Source: Weissella bombi
Lineage (GTDB): Bacteria > Bacillota > Bacilli > Lactobacillales > Lactobacillaceae
NCBI RefSeq assembly: GCF_900094835.1
Contig: NZ_FMAO01000006.1
Location: 1 to 64,000 of the forward strand
Reading direction: 5' to 3'
Length of the DNA stretch: 64,000 nt
Shown here: positions 1 to 8,878 of the stretch, piece by piece
How the letters are laid out: each line of letters opens with the position of its first letter
Numbering within the stretch: position 1 is the stretch's first letter
Notes under the pieces: model-generated
Told to the model about the DNA's origin: nothing
Seen by the model: only the letters and a program-made list of their open reading frames with translations
Database searches by the model: none
Translations under genes and position numbers: made by a program

Positions 1-534
1 GCACAATCAGCAGCAACGTCAGAAGCAAATGCTAAGGCCGCTGCACAATCAGCAGCCGCACAATCAGCTGCTGCAGCATCACAAGCCGCTGCAAGCCAAG
101 CAGCAGCATCACAAGCAGCAGCTTCTCAAGCTGCTGCACAACCACAACATGTAGCAGCTACTGCATCTGCTACAACTGCAAAGCCTACGTCAGTTGCATC
201 AGCAAACATTGCTGGTAACACTTACCCATATGGACAATGCACGTGGTATGTTAAGGGTGATTTGAGCTGGGTTGGTAATAACTGGGGTAATGCTTCATCA
301 TGGGCATCATCAGCTACTGCAGCCGGACATACTGTAAACGGAACAGCTTCAGTTGGTGCCGTTGCTTACTTTGCACCAGGTGTTGGTGGTGCTAGTGGTT
401 ATGGACACGTTGCCGTTGTTGATTCTGTAAATTCAGATGGTACTGTTACAATTTCTGAAGCAAACTACGCTGGTAAGTTGTACAATTCTCGTACAATTTC
501 TACTTCAAATGTTTCAGGTTTCATTCACCAATAA
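1..534 (+). CDS. Secreted CHAP-domain peptidoglycan hydrolase, 5'-truncated by the window edge
   Basis: The open frame runs from base 1 without a start, so only the C-terminal part is visible. The first ~55 residues are an Ala/Ser/Gln-rich repetitive linker (AAQS, AAASQ units). The last ~105 residues are a CHAP domain: the catalytic Cys lies in GQCTWYV, the His in GHVAVVD, and an ANYAG segment follows. CHAP amidases/endopeptidases cut peptidoglycan outside the cell. The C-terminal 100 residues closely resemble those of the complete LysM-CHAP protein at 34460-35296, so the two are paralogues. The missing N-terminus probably carries a signal peptide and a wall-binding or coiled-coil domain; that is inference. 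Confidence 0.9.
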   Translation, partial: AQSAATSEANAKAAAQSAAAQSAAAASQAAASQAAASQAAASQAAAQPQHVAATASATTAKPTSVASANIAGNTYPYGQCTWYVKGDLSWVGNNWGNASSWASSATAAGHTVNGTASVGAVAYFAPGVGGASGYGHVAVVDSVNSDGTVTISEANYAGKLYNSRTISTSNVSGFIHQ

Positions 535-553
535 TAAAAAGCTATTATTTAAG

Positions 554-578
554 GAGACTCGCTTTCGAGTCTTTTTTT
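554..578 (+). terminator. Rho-independent terminator of the CHAP gene
   Basis: A GACTC/GAGTC stem with a short loop is followed by seven Ts, 20 bases after the stop codon. Confidence 0.8.
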
Positions 579-603
579 ATATCTTTAATTAAGGAGAATT
601 ACA

Positions 604-1146
604 ATGCCTTTTAAAATAGAACCAGGACGTGTCATTCATTTTAATGATTATGAAGTGATTGATGCTGAAATATTATTTGAGCCCCCATTGGCAGATAAAC
701 CGGTACAGGTGACAGCATCAACGTTTGCACAACAGGTAACGGGTGCTCGTGTTCAAAGAACAATGTTGCAGATGATCATGGAAGAAATCTGTGAGCCGTT
801 GCGAACTGTGGTTGACGATGTAATGGGAGTACCATATCAAAAAGATGGTAATACACTCGAAGATGGCTTTGACACTGCTGGATTAATTCAATATATTTTT
901 AATCGAGTTGAGGGAGTTGGCTTTCCGAATGAAATAGCTAAACAGATGAAAGCAGTGGCACAATTACCAGTCAATCAGACAAGACCAGGTGATTTATTGG
1001 TATGGGGAACTGCTGATTTACCAACTACTGCAGGAATTTATGTTGGTGGTGGTAAGTATGTAACTGTTGATAAATTATCTGAAAAAGTTGTCATAAAGTA
1101 TATTTCAAGAAAGTGGTTACCAGATTTTGTTGGTGCTATTCGATAG
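604..1146 (+). CDS. Degenerate NlpC/P60-like protein (predicted pseudoenzyme)
   Basis: A 180-residue protein with no signal peptide; the start follows an AAGGAG ribosome site. Residues ~75-150 keep the NlpC/P60 layout: GVPY, then GFDxxGLIQY, then RPGDLLVWG, then AGIYVGGGKYV. Functional members have a catalytic Cys in GFDCSGL; here the same place reads GFDTAGL, with Thr91. The usual His before the GIYIG strand is replaced by Thr142. Both catalytic residues are therefore gone and peptidase activity is unlikely. Residues ~5-26 (EPGRVIHF...VIDAEILF) resemble the N-terminus of the acetyltransferase encoded just downstream. A cytoplasmic binding or scaffold role is only a guess. Confidence 0.65.
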   Translation: MPFKIEPGRVIHFNDYEVIDAEILFEPPLADKPVQVTASTFAQQVTGARVQRTMLQMIMEEICEPLRTVVDDVMGVPYQKDGNTLEDGFDTAGLIQYIFNRVEGVGFPNEIAKQMKAVAQLPVNQTRPGDLLVWGTADLPTTAGIYVGGGKYVTVDKLSEKVVIKYISRKWLPDFVGAIR

Positions 1147-1177
1147 TTATTTTCAGCAAATAGTAGTCAATATTGGT

Positions 1178-1183
1178 TATAAT
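1178..1183 (+). promoter_or_regulatory. Probable -10 box (TATAAT) for the GNAT gene
   Basis: A consensus TATAAT lies 20 bases before the ATG at 1203. No good -35 hexamer is visible. Confidence 0.4.
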
Positions 1184-1202
1184 GAATAGAGGAGGGGTTA
1201 CT

Positions 1203-1481
1203 ATGAATTTTACGTATGAACCTGGTCGTCTGTTTCATGAAACGGATGGTATTGTAGATGCTGAAATATTGTTTCCAGCAATTTTAGGTGGTAAGGTATG
1301 GTCAATTGATCATACTTATGTTGATCCAAGTTTACGAGGTCAAGGAATTGCGGGACAGTTGTTGGCAGAAGTTGTTGAACGTGCAAAAAAGGCAGATGTA
1401 CAATTAAAACCAGTCTGCACTTATGCACGGCAGGCTTTCTTTAGAAATGAAGAATATCAAAAGTTAGCTTATAAAGATTAA
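1203..1481 (+). CDS. Small GNAT-family N-acetyltransferase (YjdJ-like)
   Basis: A 92-residue protein. The ATG at 1203 is chosen because a GAGGAGG ribosome site ends about 6 bases before it; an upstream in-frame TTG at 1173 has no such site. The fold signature is that of the short YjdJ/GCN5-related group: an N-terminal EPGRLFHE...IVDAEILFPA strand pair, then IDHTYVDPSLRGQGIAGQLL, where RGQGIAG is the acetyl-CoA pyrophosphate loop, then a Cys/Tyr-containing end (VCTYARQAFF). The substrate is unknown. The N-terminal ~22 residues are shared with the upstream degenerate NlpC/P60 protein. Confidence 0.8.
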   Translation: MNFTYEPGRLFHETDGIVDAEILFPAILGGKVWSIDHTYVDPSLRGQGIAGQLLAEVVERAKKADVQLKPVCTYARQAFFRNEEYQKLAYKD

Positions 1482-1490
1482 GTTTAGTTG

Positions 1491-1526
1491 AAAGCACACG
1501 TTATTTTAACGAGTGCTTTTTAATTT
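1491..1526 (+). terminator. Rho-independent terminator after the GNAT gene
   Basis: AAAGCAC-A-CGTTA pairs with TAACG-A-GTGCTTT with one internal mismatch, followed by a T-rich tract. Confidence 0.7.
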
Positions 1527-1576
1527 TCATAAAATTAGGATATACTTACTTAGAGAACATTTTTGAGAGGACTTAT

Positions 1577-2125
1577 ATGAATATGCAACGAGGTTTTGCG
1601 GTCGTAAAAAAGTATGAACATGATAATTTGAGTTTACCAAGTCGTGCAACACAACGTGCAGCTGGTTATGATTTTCAAGCTGCAGAAGATTTTACGTTAC
1701 CATCGATTTGGCGTTTACCGTTTTTGAAAGTTTTATGGCAAATTAGGCATAATGAACTTGTTACACCAATAGATGATGAACAAGCAACTAAAATTTTAAA
1801 ACCACTATTAGTACCTACTGGAATTAAAGCTTATATGGGTGAAAATGAATATCTGATGATTGCAAATCGTTCATCAAACCCATTAAAGCGTGGATTGATT
1901 TTACCAAATGGGGTTGGTATTATTGATGCCGATTATGTAGATAATCCAAAAAATGAAGGTGAAATTTTTATTCAGATGATCAATTGGGGTCTTAAAGATA
2001 TTACAATTAAAAAAGGCGAACGTATTGGTCAAGGAATTTTTATGCCATTTTTGGTAACTGATAATGATCAACAACAAGTAAAACAAACACGTCAGGGTGG
2101 TTTTGGTAGCTCAGGCGTTAAATAG
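1577..2125 (+). CDS. dut: dUTP diphosphatase (dUTPase)
   Basis: A 182-residue trimeric-type dUTPase, slightly longer than the usual ~150 because of an insertion at about residues 42-62. It hydrolyses dUTP to dUMP and pyrophosphate, which keeps uracil out of DNA and supplies dUMP for dTMP. Visible motifs: AGYDFQA (motif I), ANRSSNPLKRG (motif II), GIIDADYVDN (motif III), KGERIGQGIF (motif IV) and the Gly-rich end RQGGFGSSG (motif V). Start is ATG 1577 after GAGAGG; ATG 1583 is possible. radA begins 13 bases after the stop, so the two are probably cotranscribed, an arrangement seen in other lactic acid bacteria. Confidence 0.92.
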   Translation: MNMQRGFAVVKKYEHDNLSLPSRATQRAAGYDFQAAEDFTLPSIWRLPFLKVLWQIRHNELVTPIDDEQATKILKPLLVPTGIKAYMGENEYLMIANRSSNPLKRGLILPNGVGIIDADYVDNPKNEGEIFIQMINWGLKDITIKKGERIGQGIFMPFLVTDNDQQQVKQTRQGGFGSSGVK

Positions 2126-2138
2126 AAAGAGGTAAATT

Positions 2139-3512
2139 ATGGCGAAAACTAAAACCCAATTTGTTTGTTCTAATTGTGGTTTTGTGTCGCAACGATATAT
2201 GGGGCGTTGTGCCAACTGTGGTGCGTGGGGAACTTTTGTTGAAGAGGTTATGCAACCTGAAAAAGTAGACCGTAAATCACGCGTTAATTTAGCGGGTCAG
2301 GTTGCAAAGGTTGAGCGACTAGACGAGGTTAACATAGAAGAAACACCACGTATTAAAACAGAAAACGATGAATTTAATCGTGTCTTGGGTGGTGGTATTG
2401 TGCCGGGTTCTATGGTTTTAATTGGTGGTGATCCTGGTATTGGAAAATCAACCTTACTACTACAAGTATCAGGACAATTGGCGAATGCGGGTAGCAAAAT
2501 TTTGTATGTAGCTGGTGAAGAAAGTGCTTCACAAATTAAGTTACGAGCTGAACGTTTAGGGGTTCGTGGTGATTCTGACTTTTTGCTTTTCCCAGAGACA
2601 GATATGAAACAGATTAGACAAGCAATTGATGAGACTAAACCTGATTTTGTTGTTATTGATTCTATCCAAACAATGCAAGAACCGGATGTTACTTCTTCTG
2701 TGGGGTCTGTTTCACAAATTCGTGAGACCACGGCTGAATTGTTGCAAATAGCTAAAACTAATAACATTACGATGTTTATCGTTGGTCACGTCACCAAAGA
2801 AGGTGCTATTGCCGGTCCCAAGATTCTAGAACATATGGTTGATACGGTTCTGTATTTTGAGGGTGATAACCAGCGGAGCTTCAGATTATTACGGGCTGTT
2901 AAAAATCGATTTGGGTCAACTAATGAATTGGGTGTTTTTGATATGCAGCATGGCGGTTTGATGGAGGTAACAAATCCGTCAGATCTCTTCTTAGAAGAGC
3001 GCTTAGCAGATGCTAGTGGTTCTGCTGTTGTTGTTGCAATGGAAGGAACTCGTCCGATTCTTGTAGAAGTACAGGCGTTGGTAACGCCGACTGTATTTGG
3101 TAATGCTCAAAGAACTGCTGCGGGGATTGATCGTAATCGTGTTTCATTATTAATGGCTGTGTTAGAAAAACGTGCTAATTTACTATTACAAAATCAGGAT
3201 GCATATGTTAGGGCTGCTGGTGGTGTAAAATTAGATGAACCAGCAATTGATTTGGCTGTTGCGGTTGCGATTGCTTCAAGTTACAAAGATATACCAACAC
3301 GAGCAACGGATGCATTTGTTGGCGAGATTGGCTTGACGGGCGAAATTAGGCGTGTTCCTAATGTGGTTGAACGTGTTAATGAAGCGAAAAAACTAGGCTT
3401 TAAACGTGTTTTTGTGCCTCAACATGTCGTTGAACAGCTAACAGAAATAAGTGGCATTCAAATTATAGGTGCAAAAACATTGGCTGAAGCCTTGAAGGTT
3501 GCGCTAAATTAA
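2139..3512 (+). CDS. radA: DNA repair protein RadA
   Basis: A 457-residue RecA-like branch-migration ATPase acting in recombinational repair. The N-terminal zinc finger has C10-x2-C13 and C24-x2-C27. Walker A is [10 protein letters not shown] at about residues 96-105. The RadA-specific KNRFGST motif and a C-terminal Lon-like domain ([12 protein letters not shown]) follow. Length is normal for the family. yacL starts 20 bases downstream. In Bacillus disA lies between radA and yacL; it is absent here. Confidence 0.97.
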   Translation: MAKTKTQFVCSNCGFVSQRYMGRCANCGAWGTFVEEVMQPEKVDRKSRVNLAGQVAKVERLDEVNIEETPRIKTENDEFNRVLGGGIVPGSMVLIGGDPGIGKSTLLLQVSGQLANAGSKILYVAGEESASQIKLRAERLGVRGDSDFLLFPETDMKQIRQAIDETKPDFVVIDSIQTMQEPDVTSSVGSVSQIRETTAELLQIAKTNNITMFIVGHVTKEGAIAGPKILEHMVDTVLYFEGDNQRSFRLLRAVKNRFGSTNELGVFDMQHGGLMEVTNPSDLFLEERLADASGSAVVVAMEGTRPILVEVQALVTPTVFGNAQRTAAGIDRNRVSLLMAVLEKRANLLLQNQDAYVRAAGGVKLDEPAIDLAVAVAIASSYKDIPTRATDAFVGEIGLTGEIRRVPNVVERVNEAKKLGFKRVFVPQHVVEQLTEISGIQIIGAKTLAEALKVALN

Positions 3513-3531
3513 TAATAGAAAGGAGAAAGTT

Positions 3532-4644
3532 ATGTTACGAAAACGGATAATTCAAAGTATTTTTACCCTAGCTGGTGGTGCAATTGCACTAACCTTAATG
3601 CCAATTATTTGGAATATTTTAGATTTAACTAAGTATGTATGGATTAATAATGTTATTTTTGACTTTATTTTTGGTGCTATTATTTTTTATTTATTAAGTT
3701 TTGCATTATGGCGTCCAGTTGATCATACAATTCATCGGATTGAAACTTATCTAAATAAGCAATCACCGTTGTTATTGTTGATTGGTTCGTTATCAACTTT
3801 AATAGGTTTAGTTATTGCGGTCGTTATCACTGTACCATTACAAAACATGGATAATTTCTTTTTAAGTGCTGTTGTCCCTGTGATTGTGATGGTTCTACTG
3901 GGATACCTAGGTTATAAGCTAGGAACAACTCGTATTGACGAATGGCGTACACTAATTCCAACGATTTTGACGAGCCGAACGAAGAAAGTTCGTCCACAAA
4001 ATGATGTTGAACAAGGTGATGTACTAACTGAAAAGGAAGATAATTATCATCATTATAAGATATTGGATACCAACATTTTGATTGATGGTCGTATTATAGA
4101 TTTAGTCAAGACTGGTTTTGTTGAAGGAACGTTGTTGGTACCTAATTTTGTACTGTATGAATTACAATACATTGCAGATGCTGGCGAATCGTTGAAGCGT
4201 GTTCGTGGTCGGCGTGGGTTAGATGTGTTAAATGAACTTCGTGAAAAAAATTATGTTCCGATAGAAATGTGGGAAGGTGATTATGAAGATATTAAAGAGG
4301 TTGATGAAAAACTAATTCGCCTTGCCGAAGAAATCAACGGTACGCTTGTCACAAATGATTTTAATTTAAATAAAGTTACAAAGTTCCAAAATGTTAAAGT
4401 CTTAAATATTAACGAATTGGCGGGAGCATTACGTCCACGTGTTGCCGTTGGTGATCACTTATCAGTATTATTGGTTAAAAATGGTACGGAGCGTCAACAA
4501 GCAGTCGGTTATCTAGATGATGGTACAATGGTTGTTGCCGAAGAAGGTCGTCGCCACTTGCAAGAAACCGTGGACGTAGAAGTCACATCAGCATTACAAA
4601 CTGATGCAGGGCGAATGATTTTTGGAACGGTAATTGATAAATAA
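3532..4644 (+). CDS. yacL: PIN/TRAM-domain membrane protein (YacL family)
   Basis: A 370-residue protein. About four hydrophobic segments fill residues 1-135. A PIN nuclease-like domain follows, with acidic residues in LDTNILIDGRI and LVTNDFNLNKV, then a C-terminal TRAM domain (GDHLSVLLVKNG...QAVGYLDDGTMVV). PIN domains bind or cut RNA using metal ions, but the role of YacL is not established. The radA-yacL-gltX order matches other Firmicutes. Confidence 0.93.
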   Translation: MLRKRIIQSIFTLAGGAIALTLMPIIWNILDLTKYVWINNVIFDFIFGAIIFYLLSFALWRPVDHTIHRIETYLNKQSPLLLLIGSLSTLIGLVIAVVITVPLQNMDNFFLSAVVPVIVMVLLGYLGYKLGTTRIDEWRTLIPTILTSRTKKVRPQNDVEQGDVLTEKEDNYHHYKILDTNILIDGRIIDLVKTGFVEGTLLVPNFVLYELQYIADAGESLKRVRGRRGLDVLNELREKNYVPIEMWEGDYEDIKEVDEKLIRLAEEINGTLVTNDFNLNKVTKFQNVKVLNINELAGALRPRVAVGDHLSVLLVKNGTERQQAVGYLDDGTMVVAEEGRRHLQETVDVEVTSALQTDAGRMIFGTVIDK

Positions 4645-4727
4645 GAAGCATTTCAAAAAAACATGATTTATTCTTGGTAACACGTTGAAACATCAAGCAA
4701 AGCGCGGTATATTAGTAAACGATGTAC

Positions 4728-4733
4728 TATAAT
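4728..4733 (+). promoter_or_regulatory. Probable -10 box (TATAAT) for gltX
   Basis: A consensus TATAAT lies 35 bases before the chosen gltX start. The -35 is unclear. Confidence 0.4.
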
Positions 4734-4768
4734 TATAAATAGAAGATAAAAGAGGAGTGTCGATTAGC

Positions 4769-6265
4769 ATGGCTGAGACTACCGAAAAGAAGATTCGTGT
4801 GCGTTACGCACCGTCACCAACTGGACATTTACACATAGGAAATGCCCGTACAGCATTATTTAACTGGTTATTTGCCCGTCATCATAAGGGTGAATTTATT
4901 ATCCGTATTGAAGATACTGACCAAACTCGTAATATTGCCGACGGTGAAAAGTCACAGTTGGATAATCTAGCATGGTTGGGATTGGACTGGGATGAATCAC
5001 CAGCTAACCCTGGAAAATACGGACCTTACCGACAATCTGAACGTTTGTCAATTTATAAGCCATTGATTCAAGAATTGTTGGATCGTGGTCTAGCTTATCG
5101 TTCATTTAAAACGTCAGAAGAATTAGCTGCTGAGCGTGAGGCACAAGTTGCTGCTAAGCAAGCACCACATTATGTCTATGAATATGAAGGCATGTCTGAC
5201 GAAGAAATTGCTGCGTTCCAAGCAGACGCAGAAGCTAAGGGAATGCCTTATGTTGTTCGTTTCCGTGTACCTGAGAATAAGGACTATGCTTGGGACGATA
5301 TCGTTAAGGGACATATCGAAATTAATTCATCAACAGTTGGTGGTGATTGGGTTATCCAAAAAGCTGATGGAATGCCTACGTATAACTTTGCGGTAGTTGT
5401 TGATGACCATATGATGGAAATCTCTCACGTTTTGCGTGGGGATGACCACGTGTCAAATACACCAAAGCAATTAATGATTTATGAGGCCTTTGGTTGGGAA
5501 GCACCAATTTTTGGTCATATGACGTTGATCATTAATGCTGATACTGGTAAGAAGTTATCAAAGCGTGATGAAACGGTTTTGCAATTTATTGAACAATACC
5601 GTGCATTGGGTTACTTACCAGAAGCCTTGCTAAACTTCATTGTTTTGTTAGGTTGGTCACCAGTTGGTGAGAAGGAAATCTTTAACAAGAAGCAATTGGT
5701 AAAGTTGTTTGACGAATCACGTTTGTCAAAGTCACCAGCTAAGTTTGATAACAAAAAGCTAGAGTGGGTTAACAACCAATGGATTAAGACTGCTGATCAA
5801 AATATGGTCTTTGATAAGCTAATGGAACAATTGGTATATTCAGATGTTGTTAAGCCAGAAGAACTAACTGCTGAAAAGATGCAATGGTTACGTTCAGTTA
5901 TGAATGTCTACATGGATGGTGTGTCATATACTGCCCAAATCGTGCCACTTATTAAGCCAGTATTCTTTGAGATGCCAGCAGCTAGTGACATTCCTGATTC
6001 AGCTAAGGAATGGATGAATGCTGATAACGTGACTGATATGTTGAATTTGTTTATTGATAAGATCGAAAAGATGCCAATCTTTACAGCAACGGCTGTTTTG
6101 AAGGCTGTTCGTGAAATTCAATCTGAATTGGACGTTAAGGGTCGTGCCCTATGGAATCCATTGCGTATTGCAACAACACGTGAGGAACAAGGCCCTAATT
6201 TAGGAGAGTTGCTTGAACTACTTGGACGTGAGCAAACGTTAGCAAACATTCGTGAATTCTTGTAA
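4769..6265 (+). CDS. gltX: Glutamyl-tRNA synthetase
   Basis: A 498-residue class I synthetase that charges tRNA-Glu and, in most lactic acid bacteria, probably also tRNA-Gln for later amidation by GatCAB. It shows [12 protein letters not shown] (HIGH motif) and GKKLSKRDE (KMSKS-equivalent), followed by the anticodon-binding region. Start is ATG 4769 after AGAGGAG; an in-frame GTG at 4757 overlaps that ribosome site and is less likely. The length fits bacterial GluRS. Confidence 0.97.
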   Translation: MAETTEKKIRVRYAPSPTGHLHIGNARTALFNWLFARHHKGEFIIRIEDTDQTRNIADGEKSQLDNLAWLGLDWDESPANPGKYGPYRQSERLSIYKPLIQELLDRGLAYRSFKTSEELAAEREAQVAAKQAPHYVYEYEGMSDEEIAAFQADAEAKGMPYVVRFRVPENKDYAWDDIVKGHIEINSSTVGGDWVIQKADGMPTYNFAVVVDDHMMEISHVLRGDDHVSNTPKQLMIYEAFGWEAPIFGHMTLIINADTGKKLSKRDETVLQFIEQYRALGYLPEALLNFIVLLGWSPVGEKEIFNKKQLVKLFDESRLSKSPAKFDNKKLEWVNNQWIKTADQNMVFDKLMEQLVYSDVVKPEELTAEKMQWLRSVMNVYMDGVSYTAQIVPLIKPVFFEMPAASDIPDSAKEWMNADNVTDMLNLFIDKIEKMPIFTATAVLKAVREIQSELDVKGRALWNPLRIATTREEQGPNLGELLELLGREQTLANIREFL

Positions 6266-6275
6266 TTAAAATTAA

Positions 6276-6316
6276 GAGATGATGCTATTACAATTTGTAT
6301 GAGCGTCATCTCTTTT
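6276..6316 (+). terminator. Rho-independent terminator of gltX
   Basis: GAGATGATGCT pairs with AGCGTCATCTC (one G-T wobble), followed by TTTTATTTT. Confidence 0.85.
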
Positions 6317-6423
6317 ATTTTATGTGGTCAGGCCTGTTACCATATGGCTATCAGTATGTTAGAATGATACTTAGTATAATTAGCGGAAAAAGCTAATAAT
6401 GACCGATGAGAGGGAAGATATAA

Positions 6424-8793
6424 ATGGCTAATCCATTACGTAAAATTATTGAAAGTGATAAAGGGACATTACGTCGTTTGGGTCGCGTGGCCGATAAAGT
6501 AGAAGCGTATGCCGACGAAATGGCGGCTTTGTCTGATGAAGAGTTACAAGCGAAAACACCATATTTTCGTGAATTATTGAAAAAAGGTAGTACCTTAGAC
6601 GACATTTTACCAGAAGCCTTTGCAGTTGTACGTGAAGGAGCTAAGCGTGTCTTGGGTCTTTACCCATTCCGTGTACAAATTATGGGATCAGCAGTATTGC
6701 ATGGTGGTAATATTGCCGAGATGAAGACAGGTGAAGGTAAGACTTTGACAGCAACGATGGCTGTCTATTTAAATGCCTTACCACAAAAAGGTGTCCATGT
6801 TGTGACGGTTAATGAATACCTATCACAACGAGACGGTGAAGAAATGGGACAATTGTACAAGTGGTTAGGTCTAACTGTAGGTATTAATTTGACTGAATTG
6901 TCACCTGATGAAAAACGTCAAGCTTATTTAGATGATATTACATATACAACCAACTCAGAAATTGGGTTTGATTACTTACGTGATAACATGGTTGCACGTA
7001 AAGAAGATCGTGTGCAACGTGGCTTGAATTTTGCCCTAGTTGATGAGACTGACTCAATTCTAATTGATGAGGCGCGTACACCATTGATTATTTCTGGTGC
7101 ACCTGCGCAAACAAGTACTCAGTTGTACATTCGTGCTGATCGATTTGCAAAATCATTGATTGAGGACGTGGATTTCAAGGTTGATCATGAATCAAAATCT
7201 GTTTTGTTAAACGATAAGGGGATTGCTAAAGGTGAGAAGTACTTTAACCTAGACAATCTTTATGGTCCTGGTAATTCAGCTTTGACACACCACATTGATC
7301 AAGCTTTGCGTGCAAATTACACGATGTTTAACAACAAAGATTATGTTGTGCGTGATGGAGAAGTAGTATTAGTTGATGCCTTTTCTGGGCGTATTCAAGA
7401 GGGACGTCGTTTTTCTGACGGTCTTCATCAAGCACTTGAAGCAAAAGAACAAGTGCAAATTCAAGAAGATAATCGTGCGATGGCTTCGATTACGTACCAA
7501 AACTTGTTCCGTCAATATAATAAGTTGTCAGGTATGACTGGTACAGCTAAAACCGAAGCTGACGAATTCCGTGAAATTTATAATATGGAAATCACGACAA
7601 TCCCAACTAACAAGCCAATTCAACGTATTGATGAACCAGATTTGTTGTATCCAAACTTAAAGTCAAAGTTTAATGCAGTGTTGCAACTAGTGACGGAGTT
7701 ACATAAAAAGGGACAACCAATTTTGATTGGTACTGTAGCCGTTGAAACGTCAGAATTGTTATCACAATTGTTAGATAATGCAGGTATTCCGCATAATGTT
7801 TTGAACGCTAAGAACCACGCACGTGAGGCGGAGATTATCGCTAATGCTGGCCAACGTGGTGCTGTTACTATCGCTACTAACATGGCTGGTCGTGGAACTG
7901 ATATTAAGCTAGGCCCTGGTGTTACTGATTTGGGTGGACTAGCAGTTATTGGTACTGAGCGTCATGAGTCACGTCGAATTGATAATCAATTACGTGGTCG
8001 TTCAGGACGTCAAGGTGATGCTGGTTATTCACAATTCTTCTTGTCATTGGAAGATGATTTGATGATTCGTTTCGGTGGTGAACGTATTAAAACGTTGATG
8101 GAAAGTATGAATATGGGTGATGAGGATGCTGTTATTCGTAATCGATTGATTACGCGTTCAGTTGAGTCAGCACAAAAGCGTGTTGAAGGAAATAATTACG
8201 ATTCACGTAAGCACGTTTTGCAATATGATGATGTTATGTCACAACAACGTAATGCTTTCTATCGTGATCGTAATCGTGTTATTGATGAAGATAAATCATT
8301 GCGTGATGTATTGCTACCAATGGTTAAGCGTACGATTGACCGTGTTGTGCAAAACCAAACTAAGGGTAAGCCAAAGACTTGGGATTTGGAAGCCATCGTT
8401 GATTTTGCACAATCAACAATTGTACCAGTTGGTTCAATCACAGTTGATGATTTAGCAGATAAGAAGACACCACAGGCCATTTCAGATGAAATCTACCGTC
8501 GTGCAAAGCTTGTGTATGATGAAAAGTTACATGACCTTGGTGATGACGAAGAGCGTCTATTGCAATTTACACGTGTTGTGATTTTACGTGTTGTTGATTC
8601 ACAATGGACTGATCATATGGAAGCAATGAATCAATTACGTGATTCAATTCAATTACGTGGCTATGGTCAATTGAATCCATTGATTGAGTATCAAAATGAA
8701 GGTTTCCGAATGTTTAATGACATGATTGCAGGTGTTGAATATGATGTTATGCGTCTATTTATGAAGTCTGAAATTCGTCAAAATGTACGGTAA
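6424..8793 (+). CDS. secA: Preprotein translocase ATPase SecA
   Basis: A 789-residue motor that pushes unfolded secretory proteins through SecYEG. Visible: Walker A MKTGEGKT (~100-107), the DEAD-like [16 protein letters not shown], the pre-protein binding domain, and the second helicase lobe with [12 protein letters not shown] and [11 protein letters not shown]. The protein ends at about the helical scaffold region ([10 protein letters not shown]). The Cys-rich zinc-binding tail found in many SecA proteins is absent, as in several lactobacilli. GAGAGGGA lies upstream of the ATG. Confidence 0.98.
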   Translation: MANPLRKIIESDKGTLRRLGRVADKVEAYADEMAALSDEELQAKTPYFRELLKKGSTLDDILPEAFAVVREGAKRVLGLYPFRVQIMGSAVLHGGNIAEMKTGEGKTLTATMAVYLNALPQKGVHVVTVNEYLSQRDGEEMGQLYKWLGLTVGINLTELSPDEKRQAYLDDITYTTNSEIGFDYLRDNMVARKEDRVQRGLNFALVDETDSILIDEARTPLIISGAPAQTSTQLYIRADRFAKSLIEDVDFKVDHESKSVLLNDKGIAKGEKYFNLDNLYGPGNSALTHHIDQALRANYTMFNNKDYVVRDGEVVLVDAFSGRIQEGRRFSDGLHQALEAKEQVQIQEDNRAMASITYQNLFRQYNKLSGMTGTAKTEADEFREIYNMEITTIPTNKPIQRIDEPDLLYPNLKSKFNAVLQLVTELHKKGQPILIGTVAVETSELLSQLLDNAGIPHNVLNAKNHAREAEIIANAGQRGAVTIATNMAGRGTDIKLGPGVTDLGGLAVIGTERHESRRIDNQLRGRSGRQGDAGYSQFFLSLEDDLMIRFGGERIKTLMESMNMGDEDAVIRNRLITRSVESAQKRVEGNNYDSRKHVLQYDDVMSQQRNAFYRDRNRVIDEDKSLRDVLLPMVKRTIDRVVQNQTKGKPKTWDLEAIVDFAQSTIVPVGSITVDDLADKKTPQAISDEIYRRAKLVYDEKLHDLGDDEERLLQFTRVVILRVVDSQWTDHMEAMNQLRDSIQLRGYGQLNPLIEYQNEGFRMFNDMIAGVEYDVMRLFMKSEIRQNVR

Positions 8794-8820
8794 ATAATAG
8801 CATTATGATTTAATGCATTG

Positions 8821-8856
8821 ATTGAGGTTGGGATGGATATCTCAACCTCAATTTTT
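8821..8856 (+). terminator. Rho-independent terminator between secA and prfB
   Basis: ATTGAGGTTG pairs perfectly with CAACCTCAAT around a ~12-base loop, followed by five Ts. It ends 22 bases before the prfB start. Confidence 0.75.
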
Positions 8857-8878
8857 CAATATGATTGGAGGAGCAGGT

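Noticed and set aside
1-174. GCA/CAA-rich tandem repeats at the window start
   Set aside because: They look like a DNA repeat array but encode an in-frame Ala/Ser/Gln linker of the CHAP protein, with varied codons. Not a CRISPR or mobile element.
2297-2767. A 156-codon minus-strand open frame inside radA
   Set aside because: Antisense to the conserved RadA Walker A region with no start signals. A shadow frame.
5136-5396. An 86-codon plus-strand frame within gltX
   Set aside because: It is a second frame of a well-conserved gene, with no ribosome site and low-complexity translation.
8822-8878. A longer RF2 start with ~19 extra residues upstream of 8879
   Set aside because: That segment runs through a perfect terminator hairpin and has no ribosome site, while ATG 8879 has GGAGGA at the right distance.
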